Below are positions 46,552-55,534 of a DNA stretch of 64,000 nt, piece after piece. Source of the stretch: Candidatus Cloacimonadota bacterium (GTDB lineage Bacteria > Cloacimonadota > Cloacimonadia > Cloacimonadales > JAIOQZ01); the NCBI GenBank assembly GCA_021108395.1, contig JAIOQZ010000029.1, positions 1-64,000 of the forward strand, in the 5' to 3' direction. The notes under the pieces are model-generated. The model did no database searches and had not been told where the DNA came from. It saw nothing but the letters and a program-made list of their open reading frames with translations. How positions within the stretch are numbered: position 1 is the stretch's first letter; each line of letters starts with the position of its first letter. The position numbers were made by a program, and so were the translations under genes.

Positions 46552-46731
46552 TTACCGCTTTTTCATAACAGAGATGATGAAGTTGGGCACGCGAGTCTCA
46601 TCTGCAAGCATCCGACAGCGCCAGCCTCCTCCCCGAGCCATGCCCACCTGTCCTCTGACCGCTCATAAATAACTTTACAGGTCATGTAGCGCCAGTTGAT
46701 TGGCATTACTTAACCAAAAGAGGAAGTTGAA
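46552..46731 (+). other. Spacer before the acyltransferase cluster
   Basis: 180 bp without a gene. It should contain the promoter of the MBOAT cluster but only weak boxes are seen. It shares TTACTTAA (46706-46713) with the tetR upstream region (45273-45280) and the region before cheW (61369-61376). The AGAGGAAG ribosome site precedes the MBOAT ATG. Confidence 0.3.
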
Positions 46732-48207
46732 ATGAGTGTTAGCTCTATGGGGTTTGTGCTCGCAAGCCTCATTATTCTGGTTCTATACTATGGGCCGTTG
46801 CGCAGGTTGAGATGGCAGTTTTTGCTGACCGTCAGCCTGGCGATGTACACTCTCAGCGGAGTGGTGTTTCTGCTGCTTGCAGTGGGACTGGCACTCGGCA
46901 ATTACCTCGTGGCCAACCATGTATATCACCTCCCCGACAAACCAGCCCGCCGTCCCTGGTTCATCCTGGCGATAATTGTCAACCTGACGGCGCTGGCCGC
47001 TTTCAAGTATTTTGTCGGGGTCAATGCCTGGGTTGCAGGCCTGCTGCCTGAAGCAATCGGCGGCTACCAATTACCGTTTACCCAGTTGATGATACCGCTT
47101 GGTATATCGTATTACACTTTCAAGCATATCGGGCACCAGATAGAGATGTATCGCCACAAGGGAGAGCCGGTTGCTGGATTTGGCCGCTACCTGCTGTTCA
47201 CGCTGTTCTTTCCATCTGTCTCTGCCGGCCCGATTGACCGGGCAAACCGGTTCCTGCCGCAACTCGACTCGCCAGACTGCTCCGCCGAAAACGTCAATCT
47301 GGGACTAACCCTGGTGGTTTGGGGTTTGTTCAAGAAGATTGTCATTGCCGACTCGCTCGCTGTCATTGTCGGCGCCATATATGGCAACGCAGAGTCATTT
47401 ACCGGCATCCCGCTGATTATCGGAACCTGGGCTTTCGCCTACCAGATTTACTGCGACTTCTCCGGCTATACAGACATCGCTCGCGGCACCGCGCTCATGC
47501 TTGGCATTCGCCTCGAAGAAAACTTCAACAGACCCTATGTGTCTAGAACTGTCACCGAGTTCTGGCAGCGATGGCACATGAGCCTTTCTTTCTGGCTGCG
47601 CGATTATATCTTTCTACCCCTTGCATATGCCGTTTCACGCAGAGTGAACGCCAACCGTCTGCTGGGCGTCAGTAACGAGATGTGGAGCTACAGCGTAGCA
47701 ATAATCATCACCTGGCTGATTGGTGGATTGTGGCACGACAACGCCTGGCCGATGATTGTCTGGGGTGGCTTGCAGGGCGTGTATCTGATGTTAGACCGCG
47801 CCACACTGAAAACCAGGAAGCGAATCAACAAGAAACTCCGGCAGCGGCCTGTGCGTCGAACCGCCTACCACTGGTTGCAGGCAGTCATCACTTTCAACCT
47901 GATCTCACTCTCATGGATATTTTTTCGCTCCGAAACGATGCACAAAGCGCTGTATATCCTCACCCATCTCTTTCAGGTAGTTCCCAAGCTCAGTGGGTTC
48001 GGCACTGGAGTCGCCAATAGTCGCTATCTGCATCTTCTCGTTTACATCGCGTTCATGGAAATAGTTCAGAAACTGGCAACTGTCGAGTCAGTCAGAGCTG
48101 CCTTTGCAAAACCGGCTGTGCGTTTTGCAAGCCTGCTGATACTGTCATTAATGATTGTTTTCCTGGGCGAGTTTGGCGATTCAGTCTTCGTTTATGCAAA
48201 GTTTTAG
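46732..48207 (+). CDS. MBOAT O-acyltransferase (AlgI-like)
   Basis: 491 aa, about eleven membrane helices. MBOAT proteins of the AlgI/DltB type move acyl (often acetyl) groups across the membrane onto cell-surface polymers. Typical elements: the LGISYYTFKHIGHQIEMYR segment, DFSGYTDIARGTALMLGI, EFWQRWHMSLSFWLRDYIFLPL and the catalytic His in GLWHDNAWPMIVWGGLQG. It is followed by two SGNH-type proteins, an arrangement known for acetylation of exopolysaccharides. The acceptor polymer is not encoded in the window. Confidence 0.92.
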   Translation: MSVSSMGFVLASLIILVLYYGPLRRLRWQFLLTVSLAMYTLSGVVFLLLAVGLALGNYLVANHVYHLPDKPARRPWFILAIIVNLTALAAFKYFVGVNAWVAGLLPEAIGGYQLPFTQLMIPLGISYYTFKHIGHQIEMYRHKGEPVAGFGRYLLFTLFFPSVSAGPIDRANRFLPQLDSPDCSAENVNLGLTLVVWGLFKKIVIADSLAVIVGAIYGNAESFTGIPLIIGTWAFAYQIYCDFSGYTDIARGTALMLGIRLEENFNRPYVSRTVTEFWQRWHMSLSFWLRDYIFLPLAYAVSRRVNANRLLGVSNEMWSYSVAIIITWLIGGLWHDNAWPMIVWGGLQGVYLMLDRATLKTRKRINKKLRQRPVRRTAYHWLQAVITFNLISLSWIFFRSETMHKALYILTHLFQVVPKLSGFGTGVANSRYLHLLVYIAFMEIVQKLATVESVRAAFAKPAVRFASLLILSLMIVFLGEFGDSVFVYAKF

Positions 48208-48214
48208 GTGAATT

Positions 48215-49144
48215 ATGCGAACAATAAAACTCCCGCTCTTCCTCGCTCTGCTGCTTGTGGTCATTTTCGCCTCTATATCTATTGCAGCATGGAATCTCTT
48301 CGATAAAAACCTGCCGGCGCCACCAATCACAAACAGCCCGATGCTCAACGAAAAGGTCGAGCTTCTCAGGGCTAACGGGTTGAGCGGCTACCAGATCATC
48401 GCGGTAGGGTCATCGATGACGGCCAACAATCTCGATTCCGCCGTTATCCGCGAGGCATTCACCGACGGGCGCTACATCAACATGGCGGCCGGTAATCTCA
48501 AGATGCAGGAAGTTCGTGAGCTTTGTCTCTGTCTGGCGGAAACTGTCTCACCCGATTATTTCATCGTCAACAGCAATTTAATGGATTTTTACAAGGAAAA
48601 GGCTTCTATCGGAATAGCGGACTACAAAGTGTATCTTGAATCAAAATGGCCAAATACTTTCTACATGAAATACTGGAATCCAAAGTACTTCTGGCGATTC
48701 TACACCCAATATGCGCCGCTGAGAGAGACGAGAAAGGATTACGGCTCACTCGCTTTTGACGAGAACGGTGGCGCTCCTCTGGAGATTTACGGCGCTGACA
48801 TCAATCGGGCGCGATACAACCATCTGCCCGAATATGACCTGCTCTATGACAGTCAGTACAAGCATCTCGAATTGCTGGCGGCGGAACTGGCGGAGGCTGG
48901 AATCACCTTGATATTCGTGCAGTCCTCCTATCGTAGCGGCGTTGTCGGCCACATTGAAACAGAGCAATTGCATCGGCATATCGACAGAGTACAAAGCATT
49001 GTTCAAACGCCTCACATCTTCATCGACACAACCGTTGAGACCTGGGATGACAGCTTGTTTTGCGACTACTCGCACTTCAATGCCAGGGGCGCAGAGCAAT
49101 ATACCAGATACATTGTCAACTCGTTGCCGGATTCACTGAATTAA
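48215..49144 (+). CDS. SGNH-like membrane-anchored protein next to MBOAT
   Basis: 309 aa. An N-terminal membrane anchor (LPLFLALLLVVIFASISIAAW) precedes an extracytoplasmic domain with the SGNH/DltD-like pattern: IIAVGSSMTANNL (nucleophile Ser in GSS) and, near the end, DYSHFNARGAEQYTRYI (DxxH). This matches the AlgJ/AlgX or DltD-like partners that receive the acyl group from MBOAT proteins. Starts 7 bp after the MBOAT gene. Confidence 0.78.
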   Translation: MRTIKLPLFLALLLVVIFASISIAAWNLFDKNLPAPPITNSPMLNEKVELLRANGLSGYQIIAVGSSMTANNLDSAVIREAFTDGRYINMAAGNLKMQEVRELCLCLAETVSPDYFIVNSNLMDFYKEKASIGIADYKVYLESKWPNTFYMKYWNPKYFWRFYTQYAPLRETRKDYGSLAFDENGGAPLEIYGADINRARYNHLPEYDLLYDSQYKHLELLAAELAEAGITLIFVQSSYRSGVVGHIETEQLHRHIDRVQSIVQTPHIFIDTTVETWDDSLFCDYSHFNARGAEQYTRYIVNSLPDSLN

Positions 49145-49156
49145 TGGAGCGTTAAC

Positions 49157-49855
49157 ATGAAAACAGCCTGGATACTGGTCATCGTTTTGAGCCTGCTGGT
49201 CGTGGTGTTGTCTGTCCTGCTGCTCACAAACAGCAAGTTTGAACGAGCGTTGCGGCGCGCCCTCCATGGTGATTCTGCAATCCAACAGCGCAAGCTGCGC
49301 CGTCAACGGAAACTGGAGATGTATCGCCTGTATGCGGACAAGGACGTCACGATTGCCATTATTGGCGATTCGCATGTCAATTTCGCCGATTGGGACAGAC
49401 TGTTACCCGGCAGCGGCATCGTCGGGTTCGGAGTCAGCGGCGAAACCACGGCTGGTCTGCGGCGCAGCCTGCCTGATATCATTCAGTTGAACCCGCAGCG
49501 TTGCTATATCATGATCGGTTGCAACGACGACGTTGATGACATATCTCCTGACCAGACCGAGGAAAACTATATCTCGATCGTCGATTCTCTCCTGGCCAGC
49601 GATATCAGGGTTGTTTTGTTTTCCACTCTGTTCGTCACGCAGGAGTATCCAGACGCGACTGCCAAGAACAGCCGAATCGAGCGGCTCAATTCTGTGTTGC
49701 GCAAGCTGGCAGCACAGCCCGATGTTGATTTCATCGATCTCAATGGCGAGTTGACGGCGGGTAGATTCCTGCTGCCGGAATACGCCGCCGATGCAATCCA
49801 TCTCAACGCCGTCGGCTACAGAATCTGGGCGAAACTGATCCGCGACTTCGAGTAG
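49157..49855 (+). CDS. SGNH/GDSL hydrolase
   Basis: 232 aa. Signal anchor (ILVIVLSLLVVVLSVLLL) and a GDSL-type domain: IAIIGDSHVNF (block I), GFGVSGETTAGL (block II), IMIGCNDDVDD (block III, GxND) and DAIHLNAVGYRIW (block V, DxxHxN). Expected to be an esterase or acyltransferase on the outside of the membrane. Together with the preceding two genes it makes a three-gene surface acylation cassette. Confidence 0.85.
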   Translation: MKTAWILVIVLSLLVVVLSVLLLTNSKFERALRRALHGDSAIQQRKLRRQRKLEMYRLYADKDVTIAIIGDSHVNFADWDRLLPGSGIVGFGVSGETTAGLRRSLPDIIQLNPQRCYIMIGCNDDVDDISPDQTEENYISIVDSLLASDIRVVLFSTLFVTQEYPDATAKNSRIERLNSVLRKLAAQPDVDFIDLNGELTAGRFLLPEYAADAIHLNAVGYRIWAKLIRDFE

Positions 49856-49897
49856 CTGCCTGGCAGCATTTCCAGTCAATTCATTGAGTTCAAGAAG

Positions 49898-51082
49898 TCA
49901 CAATTTTATCTTGCTCGAAACTTTTTTAATCGCCTTGTTTGTCGTTGCAATTGCTTTATGACTTGTTCCTTTAATCCCTTTTATTGCACTCCCTGAAGTA
50001 GATTCAATAAGATCGACTGTTCCTTCCGTTAATCTGTTAATACTTTTCCATGCAGCATTAAGCTGATTCAATAGCTTCCTGGTTACACCAGTCGGATCGT
50101 AAACCTTCAGGAGAGCATATAAAATGACGGGATTGAAGCGTGCCGGAAAAAACGCCAGATAACGACCTTCCCAGGAAGTTGGACAGAATTGCTTCTTGAA
50201 ACTATAAAGTGGCTTGAATCGATAAAAATATCCCAGATGATTAAACGCTAATTTCAAAGAACGTTTGATTATCCAGCTTTGATTATAGTCGTCAACATGC
50301 TCGTATGATAAAGGAGCTGTGCCAAGTGTAGCCATTGTGAATCCCTGTTCCTTTAACATACGAAAAGACTCTGTAAACAATAATTGCGGCATTCCACTCG
50401 GTGTCTTTTCCCGACGACGCATTACATCAAAATAGATGCCGGTTCGCGCATAAACAGGAGTGCAAACTACAAATGCTTCAACCCTGCTATCCAACAGCGC
50501 CAGGAAATATTTCCTCTCTTGTGGATTATCGAGAGCAGGCTCACCTATCAGAAACGCAAATTCTCCAGAACCCTTGAATTTCTTCCAGATGGCGGAAAGC
50601 TCTTCCATATCCCTTTCCCAATCTGGTTGTCTCTCCAGAAGCGGATGGTATTCCACAACTGACAAACCTTGTTTTTTCGCTTGATTGATGTTCTTTCGCA
50701 TACCTCTGAACGCGCTTCCCGCCAACGAAAACTTATCTAAATCGATGATGGGTTCTTCGCCTATTTTGATTAAGCCAAACTCCATTCTTTCAAGAACATC
50801 TTTGCTGCGGTCTGTAATTGACTGAAAACAGCAACGCCACTTTTGATCATTGCAGAATAGTTCAAATTCAGCTACGAAATCGCTGATGTCAGATGACCTG
50901 CATACAGGGTCACCCGCCGCCATAGCAACATTTACCCTTACAACATAAGCGATTACGCCGTCAATTCCCGATGGCGAATAGAAATATGATTTGTCACTGC
51001 GCAAGATATTGTATGACTGAGAATGATAACCATACTTTTTCAACAATGTCAGTACACGAGTTGCATCGTTTTCTTTGTTCAT
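49898..51082 (-). CDS. DUF2156 (LPG synthase C-terminal-like) acyltransferase domain protein
   Basis: 394 aa. Matches the DUF2156 domain, the GNAT-type catalytic part of MprF-like lysyl-phosphatidylglycerol synthases: NILRSDKSYFYSPSG...VAYVVRVNVAMAAGDPV, FRGMRKNINQAKKQGL, MPQLLFTESFRMLKEQGF, ATLGTAPLSY, FNHLGYFYRFKPLYSFKKQF. There is no N-terminal flippase, so it may be soluble or act with a separate one. A Lys/Ser/Thr-rich tail (residues 355-394) is odd. The gene is markedly lower in G+C than its neighbours, as is the following one, which suggests acquisition. Possible roles: aminoacylation of lipids or other amines; not decided. Confidence 0.78.
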   Translation of the reverse strand: MNKENDATRVLTLLKKYGYHSQSYNILRSDKSYFYSPSGIDGVIAYVVRVNVAMAAGDPVCRSSDISDFVAEFELFCNDQKWRCCFQSITDRSKDVLERMEFGLIKIGEEPIIDLDKFSLAGSAFRGMRKNINQAKKQGLSVVEYHPLLERQPDWERDMEELSAIWKKFKGSGEFAFLIGEPALDNPQERKYFLALLDSRVEAFVVCTPVYARTGIYFDVMRRREKTPSGMPQLLFTESFRMLKEQGFTMATLGTAPLSYEHVDDYNQSWIIKRSLKLAFNHLGYFYRFKPLYSFKKQFCPTSWEGRYLAFFPARFNPVILYALLKVYDPTGVTRKLLNQLNAAWKSINRLTEGTVDLIESTSGSAIKGIKGTSHKAIATTNKAIKKVSSKIKL

Positions 51083-51216
51083 TGGTTATGTCTCGCTTCG
51101 TGTTTTCAGTAAGGAACTTGACATTTGTCGCGGCAACATTTTCGGTCACTGGCACTGAATCAAGAGATAATTGCCGTTGCCGCTTGCTCTTGAGTACTGT
51201 TTCCCGTTCTGAACAT

Positions 51217-51270
51217 TTTGTCCGATAAACAATCTTATCGGACAAATGTGGCACTATTTGTCCGATAAAC
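51217..51270. repeat. Triple TTTGTCCGATAA repeat at the end of the DUF429-like gene
   Basis: TTTGTCCGATAA occurs at 51217-51228, inverted (TTATCGGACAAA) at 51235-51246 after a 6-bp loop, and again directly at 51257-51268. The third copy encodes the last four residues (LSDK) of the minus-strand gene. The first two form a perfect 12-bp hairpin that could end that transcript, though no T-run follows. The pattern looks like a duplicated 3' end. Confidence 0.75.
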
Positions 51271-51997
51271 CCGCTTCGGGATGTTTTTTTGCAACTATTT
51301 TGTCAGCAGGTACCGGCCAAAAATATGAAGTATCCCCACATGGTTTCACAATTCGTTCAGTGTTTTCAACTTCTAATTTATGTAAATCACGTTTCCATGA
51401 ACCTGTCATGCCCATCCACACAGCGTATGCAGAAATCGCGGCATCCCATTCATGGTCACTCTTTGTTGTTATAACCAAGCCCAATAGCTTGGACAACATT
51501 TTATCCATTTCTTTTTTGTTCTTTTGATAGTTGTATTTCTCAACCTTATCCTTTTCCTTGGTCATTAAAGCATAGTACAAGACTTTGGGATGTGTTTCTG
51601 AGATAATGCAATTCGGGAAACTTCTTGAAACTTCAAGTAGTACAGACATGCCATTCAAGCTCATGGCTCCCATCAAAAAGTTTGGTGACGATACACTTTT
51701 TTCAACAACTTTATATTTTTCTCTCAGCCATTTGTCGGCAGGTCGCCATCCACTTTTGCCAGTGCTCCAACAGGTTAACGTATCAACACCCAGACCAATA
51801 ACGTTCGATATACTTTTTATCTCGTTAATAACTTTTTCGGCGCTAAACAAGGTCTTTGGTGTTACACTAACAATTCGACCAGATTCGACTTCCATAATGG
51901 CAATACCGTGTTTATTGTTTCCACCAGGATCATAACCAACAATGAATCCTGTATCGTATCCAACTAATTGGCCATTCTTTTCTCTTTCAGCGCTCAT
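51254..51997 (-). CDS. DUF429-like RNase H-fold protein
   Basis: 247 aa. The N-terminal FIVGYDPGGNNKHGIAIMEV and C-terminal DHEWDAAISAYAVWMG are characteristic of the DUF429/RNase H-fold group of predicted nucleases, with acidic residues spaced as in such folds. GVDTLTCWSTGKSGWRPADKWLR lies between. Function unknown; adjacent DUF2156 and same low G+C suggest the two came together. ATG after GGGAGG. No clear partner defence gene (restriction, toxin-antitoxin) is adjacent. Confidence 0.6.
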   Translation of the reverse strand: MSAEREKNGQLVGYDTGFIVGYDPGGNNKHGIAIMEVESGRIVSVTPKTLFSAEKVINEIKSISNVIGLGVDTLTCWSTGKSGWRPADKWLREKYKVVEKSVSSPNFLMGAMSLNGMSVLLEVSRSFPNCIISETHPKVLYYALMTKEKDKVEKYNYQKNKKEMDKMLSKLLGLVITTKSDHEWDAAISAYAVWMGMTGSWKRDLHKLEVENTERIVKPCGDTSYFWPVPADKIVAKKHPEAGLSDK

Positions 51998-52185
51998 CCT
52001 GCCTCCCTATTGTCAATGGACACCTACGTTAACCATTCGCTGTACAGTAACCAACGTCAAGGCTAATCTTTGCCAGCCATCCGTGAAGCGTTCTTCGCTG
52101 CACTTCAAAACCCACATCCCAACTTTTCCGTTGACACCAACGGCATTGCCCACGATGTTATCAGAAAAACATCTCGGAGGCTCAC
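51998..52185 (+). other. Divergent spacer upstream of nucleoside kinase
   Basis: 188 bp between the DUF429-like gene and the kinase on the plus strand. No promoter boxes stand out. CGGAGG at 52175-52180 is the ribosome site of the kinase, whose start codon is TTG. Confidence 0.3.
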
Positions 52186-53847
52186 TTGTTCAAGGTTGTA
52201 CTTAAACTGGACGGTACGCATCACAACACCATCGTCTATCCTGGCCCCATCAGCATCCGCGAGGTAATCGACGACGAAGAGATACGCCGGCGCAGCCCGC
52301 TCGCCTTCCGCATCGGCAACGAATACGTCAATCAGGACTTCGAGGTGGCCGCCAACTGCCAGCTCGATTGCGTCACGCATGAGACATTAGACGGTATGCG
52401 CATCTACCAGGACACGGCTATCTTCATGCTCATGAAGGCGTTTCACAACCTCTACCCCGACCATCTGCACATGGTTGTCGAGCACTCTATTGGCGACGGC
52501 CTCTTCTGTGAGATATTCGGCGGGCACAAAACCGAGCCGGGCGACGCCGTGCGGCTCAAGGACGAGATGCAGCGCATCGCCGATGCCGCTATTCGCATCG
52601 AGCGCACAAAGATACCCACCCGCGAAGCAGACGACCGCTTTGCCGCCACAGGGCGCGAGGACGTACGCCACAATCTGCGCAATCTCGCCAGAGAGCGCAC
52701 CTGGGTCTATCGCTGCGGCGATTATTGGGACTACTACATCCGCCAGCTCGCCGAGAATACCTCGTTCGTCAGCGAGTTCGACCTGGCATATCATTCGCCC
52801 GGCCTGATATTGCGTCTGCCGCGCTGGGGCGAGCAGGCTGTGAGCGCAACGGTCAAGATACCCCAGAAGCTCTACGCCCTGCACCAGGAGCACGACAAAT
52901 GGCTCGGCATTCTCAAGCTGCACTTCGTGTATGAGCTGAACGACTACGTCAGTCGGTACGAGATTGGCGAAGCGATATTGGTGGAGGAGGCGCTGCACGA
53001 GAAGAAGCTGGCGCAAATGGCCGATGAAATCAAGCAGCGCGAACAGGCGCGCATCGTGCTCATCGCCGGCCCCAGTTGTTCGGGCAAAACGACCTTCGCC
53101 AAGCGGCTGTATATCCAGTTGCGCGTGAACGGCCTCATGCCGCGCATCATCGGCATGGACGACTACTTCCACCCGCGCCGGCTCACTCCGCACAAGCCTA
53201 ACGGCGAGTATGACTTCGAGTGCATCGAGGCCATTGATGTCGAGCTGCTCAACGACCACCTCACCCGCCTGCTGGCAGGGGAAGAAGTGGGACTGCCGCA
53301 CTACAATTTTCAGTCGGGCGAACGCGACGACAGCCACCACCCGATGCGCCTCAGCGAGGGCGACGTGATTGTGCTCGAGGGTATTCACGGCATCAACGAC
53401 CGGCTCACCCAGTCCATCGCGCCGGAGCACAAGGTGCGCATCTACATCAGCCCGCTAAACCAGCTCAACATCGACCGGCACAACCGCATCCCCACCACAG
53501 ACGTGCGCAAGGTGCGGCGCATTGTGCGGGACGCCAAATACAGGGGCTACACCGCCGAGGACACGCTCATTCGCTGGCCGGCCATTCGTGAGGGTGAAGA
53601 GAAAAACATCTTCCCCTTTCAGGAGAACGCCGACCTGATGTTCAACTCGAGCCTCACCTATGAACTGGGCGTGATGAAAAAACACGCGATGCCCCTGTTG
53701 ACGCAGGTTTCATCGAGATCGCCGGTGTATCACGAAGCCACGCGCCTGGGCCGTATCCTCGACCACTTTCATGACATCCCCGACAACCACGTGCCGTCCA
53801 ATTCGCTGCTGCGCGAGTTCACCTTCGGCAGCGTCTTCAAGTATTAG
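52186..53847 (+). CDS. Nucleoside (uridine) kinase with N-terminal ThrRS-like domains
   Basis: 553 aa. The N-terminal half has a TGS-like and threonyl-tRNA-synthetase-like second domain (THETLDGMRIYQDTAIFMLMKAF, MVVEHSIGDGLFCEI), a known fusion in bacterial uridine kinases. The C-terminal half is a P-loop kinase: Walker A IAGPSCSGKTTFAKRL, DDYFHPR (catalytic/substrate), VIVLEGIHGIND and DRHNRIPTTDVRKVRRIVRD. Start TTG at 52186 with CGGAGG five bases upstream; no ATG alternative fits. Salvage of uridine/cytidine is the probable role. The HAD gene follows 8 bp later. Confidence 0.88.
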   Translation: MFKVVLKLDGTHHNTIVYPGPISIREVIDDEEIRRRSPLAFRIGNEYVNQDFEVAANCQLDCVTHETLDGMRIYQDTAIFMLMKAFHNLYPDHLHMVVEHSIGDGLFCEIFGGHKTEPGDAVRLKDEMQRIADAAIRIERTKIPTREADDRFAATGREDVRHNLRNLARERTWVYRCGDYWDYYIRQLAENTSFVSEFDLAYHSPGLILRLPRWGEQAVSATVKIPQKLYALHQEHDKWLGILKLHFVYELNDYVSRYEIGEAILVEEALHEKKLAQMADEIKQREQARIVLIAGPSCSGKTTFAKRLYIQLRVNGLMPRIIGMDDYFHPRRLTPHKPNGEYDFECIEAIDVELLNDHLTRLLAGEEVGLPHYNFQSGERDDSHHPMRLSEGDVIVLEGIHGINDRLTQSIAPEHKVRIYISPLNQLNIDRHNRIPTTDVRKVRRIVRDAKYRGYTAEDTLIRWPAIREGEEKNIFPFQENADLMFNSSLTYELGVMKKHAMPLLTQVSSRSPVYHEATRLGRILDHFHDIPDNHVPSNSLLREFTFGSVFKY

Positions 53848-53855
53848 GCGGGCAC

Positions 53856-54884
53856 GTGGCGCAAGTGCTCACCTGGGACATCGACTACACGCCCGCCGAC
53901 AGGCCCTGGAGCGTGGTGGCGGTGCGCAATCGCCGCCAGCTATACGAATACCTCTATCCCCGCAGCATCGTGCTGCTGAGCGAGGCGCGCTTCCGCTCGG
54001 AGTATCGCTGGCTGTGCCTACTGCGGCTGGCACTGCCGCAGGCGCGACTGGCCGTCGTCGATGGCGACGCGGGCGTGCCCGCCTTCTTCGACAGGCCTGC
54101 CGCAGGCGAGCTCGACACCTATGTGGCCGACAGCGTCGCCTGCGTTCACCGGCTCACCGACACCCGCACGCTGTTCCCACGAGTCCACAATGCGCTGTTT
54201 CCGCCGCAGCGCTTCGAGCTGATCATCTTCGACATGGACGGCACACTGCTCAAGAGTGACGACTACAGCCTCGAAGCCTACCAGGACGCCCTGCGCCATC
54301 TATACGACACACATGGCATCAACGCCCCCATCCCAGGGCGCGAGGCCATCATCCCGCGACTGGGCATACCCGGCGGCAACCTCTACCGAGACCTGCTGTG
54401 CGAGGACGCCAGAGCTTTGGAGAATGAATACCGCCAGCTTGTGCGGGCACAGTTCAACGAAGCGCTCGAAGGCGGCAGGGGGCGGTTGTTCGATGGGGTA
54501 TCCGAAACGTTGGACGTACTGCGCAGCGATGGCCGCAAACTGGCGTTGGTGAGCCACTGCCCGACAAGCTACTTTGGCGCCGCCGTGAAAGCGATGAAGC
54601 TGGTGCCCTGGTTCGACGCGCTGCTGTGCATTGGCGAGCGCCCCGGCAAGGGCAAGGCAGATCTCGTGGCCGAGGTGATGAACACGCTGGGGGCGCGCCA
54701 CGCCGTCATGGTGGGCGACCGCAAACTCGACATAGACGCCGGACGCGCCAACGGCTGCTGCACCGTCGGCGCCGACTGGGGATTTGCGCTCGCGGGCGAG
54801 CTGGACGACGCCGACTTCATCCTCGACCGCATCTCAGAGCTGCCGGAAGTCATTCAAACAATGGAGCAGACGGAGAAGATATAA
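53856..54884 (+). CDS. HAD-family phosphatase with extra N-terminal domain
   Basis: 342 aa. Residues about 125-340 are a HAD-IA phosphatase of the phosphoglycolate phosphatase type: nucleophile loop IIFDMDGTLL, VSHCPTSYFG (motif II), and MVGDRKLDIDAGRANG (motif IV). The first 125 residues (VVAVRNRRQLYEYLYPRS...) have no recognised family and are unusual for these enzymes. GTG start 8 bp after the kinase stop; the two may act together on nucleotides. The substrate is unknown. Confidence 0.82.
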   Translation: MAQVLTWDIDYTPADRPWSVVAVRNRRQLYEYLYPRSIVLLSEARFRSEYRWLCLLRLALPQARLAVVDGDAGVPAFFDRPAAGELDTYVADSVACVHRLTDTRTLFPRVHNALFPPQRFELIIFDMDGTLLKSDDYSLEAYQDALRHLYDTHGINAPIPGREAIIPRLGIPGGNLYRDLLCEDARALENEYRQLVRAQFNEALEGGRGRLFDGVSETLDVLRSDGRKLALVSHCPTSYFGAAVKAMKLVPWFDALLCIGERPGKGKADLVAEVMNTLGARHAVMVGDRKLDIDAGRANGCCTVGADWGFALAGELDDADFILDRISELPEVIQTMEQTEKI

Positions 54885-54891
54885 TTTGACC

Positions 54892-55521
54892 TTACTTGGC
54901 GTCGTCCACCAGCGGGGCGGCGCCCATCCCCGCGATGCAGCTCGCCACAGACTTCGAGCCGTCATAGTCGCTGGCAACCAGCTTGTAATCGGGTGATTGC
55001 CCGTCTTTGTCGGGTTGGCAGGGTGCCGCTTCGAGCTTCTCGCGCAATTTGGCGGCCACCACAGTAGCGCCGGCGCGGTTGGTCTCCGGCAGCAGCAGCA
55101 GGAACTCACCATCAGCCCAGCGACTGACGATGTCCTGTTTGCGTAACTGGGCGCGGATCACCTTCGCCACGGCGACAATCAGCACATCGGCGCTGGCATC
55201 GCCGTTCTGCCGGCGAATCGCCTCGAGGTTGGCCAGTCGCAGCAGCACAAAACCGAACGGCTCACCGCTACGCTCATAGCGCACCTCGGCATAGGCCAGT
55301 TCCTCGCGCACCGCATGGCCATTCACCAGACCGGTGAGGGGATCGATGCGGCGACTGCGCTGTAGCTCGTCGCGGGTGCGGTCAAGCTCGCGATAGGCAC
55401 CGGCCAGCCGCTTGTCCGACGAACGGCGCTGGCGCATATTGTGCAGCAGCCAAACCGCCAGCAGTAGACACAGCGTGCCCACAACGCCCAACACAATAAG
55501 CAATATCAACTGGTCATGCAT
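54892..55521 (-). CDS. GGDEF-like protein with degenerate active site
   Basis: 209 aa. N-terminal membrane helix (LILLIVLGVVGTLCLLLAVWLL), a short coiled coil (LAGAYRELDRTRDELQRSRR), then a GGDEF domain starting at RIDPLTGLVNGHAVREEL. The active loop reads ADGEF instead of GGDEF, and the later region is shortened, so diguanylate cyclase activity is doubtful; a receptor or structural role is more likely. ATG at 55521 follows GGAG; the longer frame upstream is translated repeat copy C. Downstream of argF, but separated from it by the repeat. Confidence 0.72.
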   Translation of the reverse strand: MHDQLILLIVLGVVGTLCLLLAVWLLHNMRQRRSSDKRLAGAYRELDRTRDELQRSRRIDPLTGLVNGHAVREELAYAEVRYERSGEPFGFVLLRLANLEAIRRQNGDASADVLIVAVAKVIRAQLRKQDIVSRWADGEFLLLLPETNRAGATVVAAKLREKLEAAPCQPDKDGQSPDYKLVASDYDGSKSVASCIAGMGAAPLVDDAK

Positions 55522-55534
55522 AGGAATCTCCATT

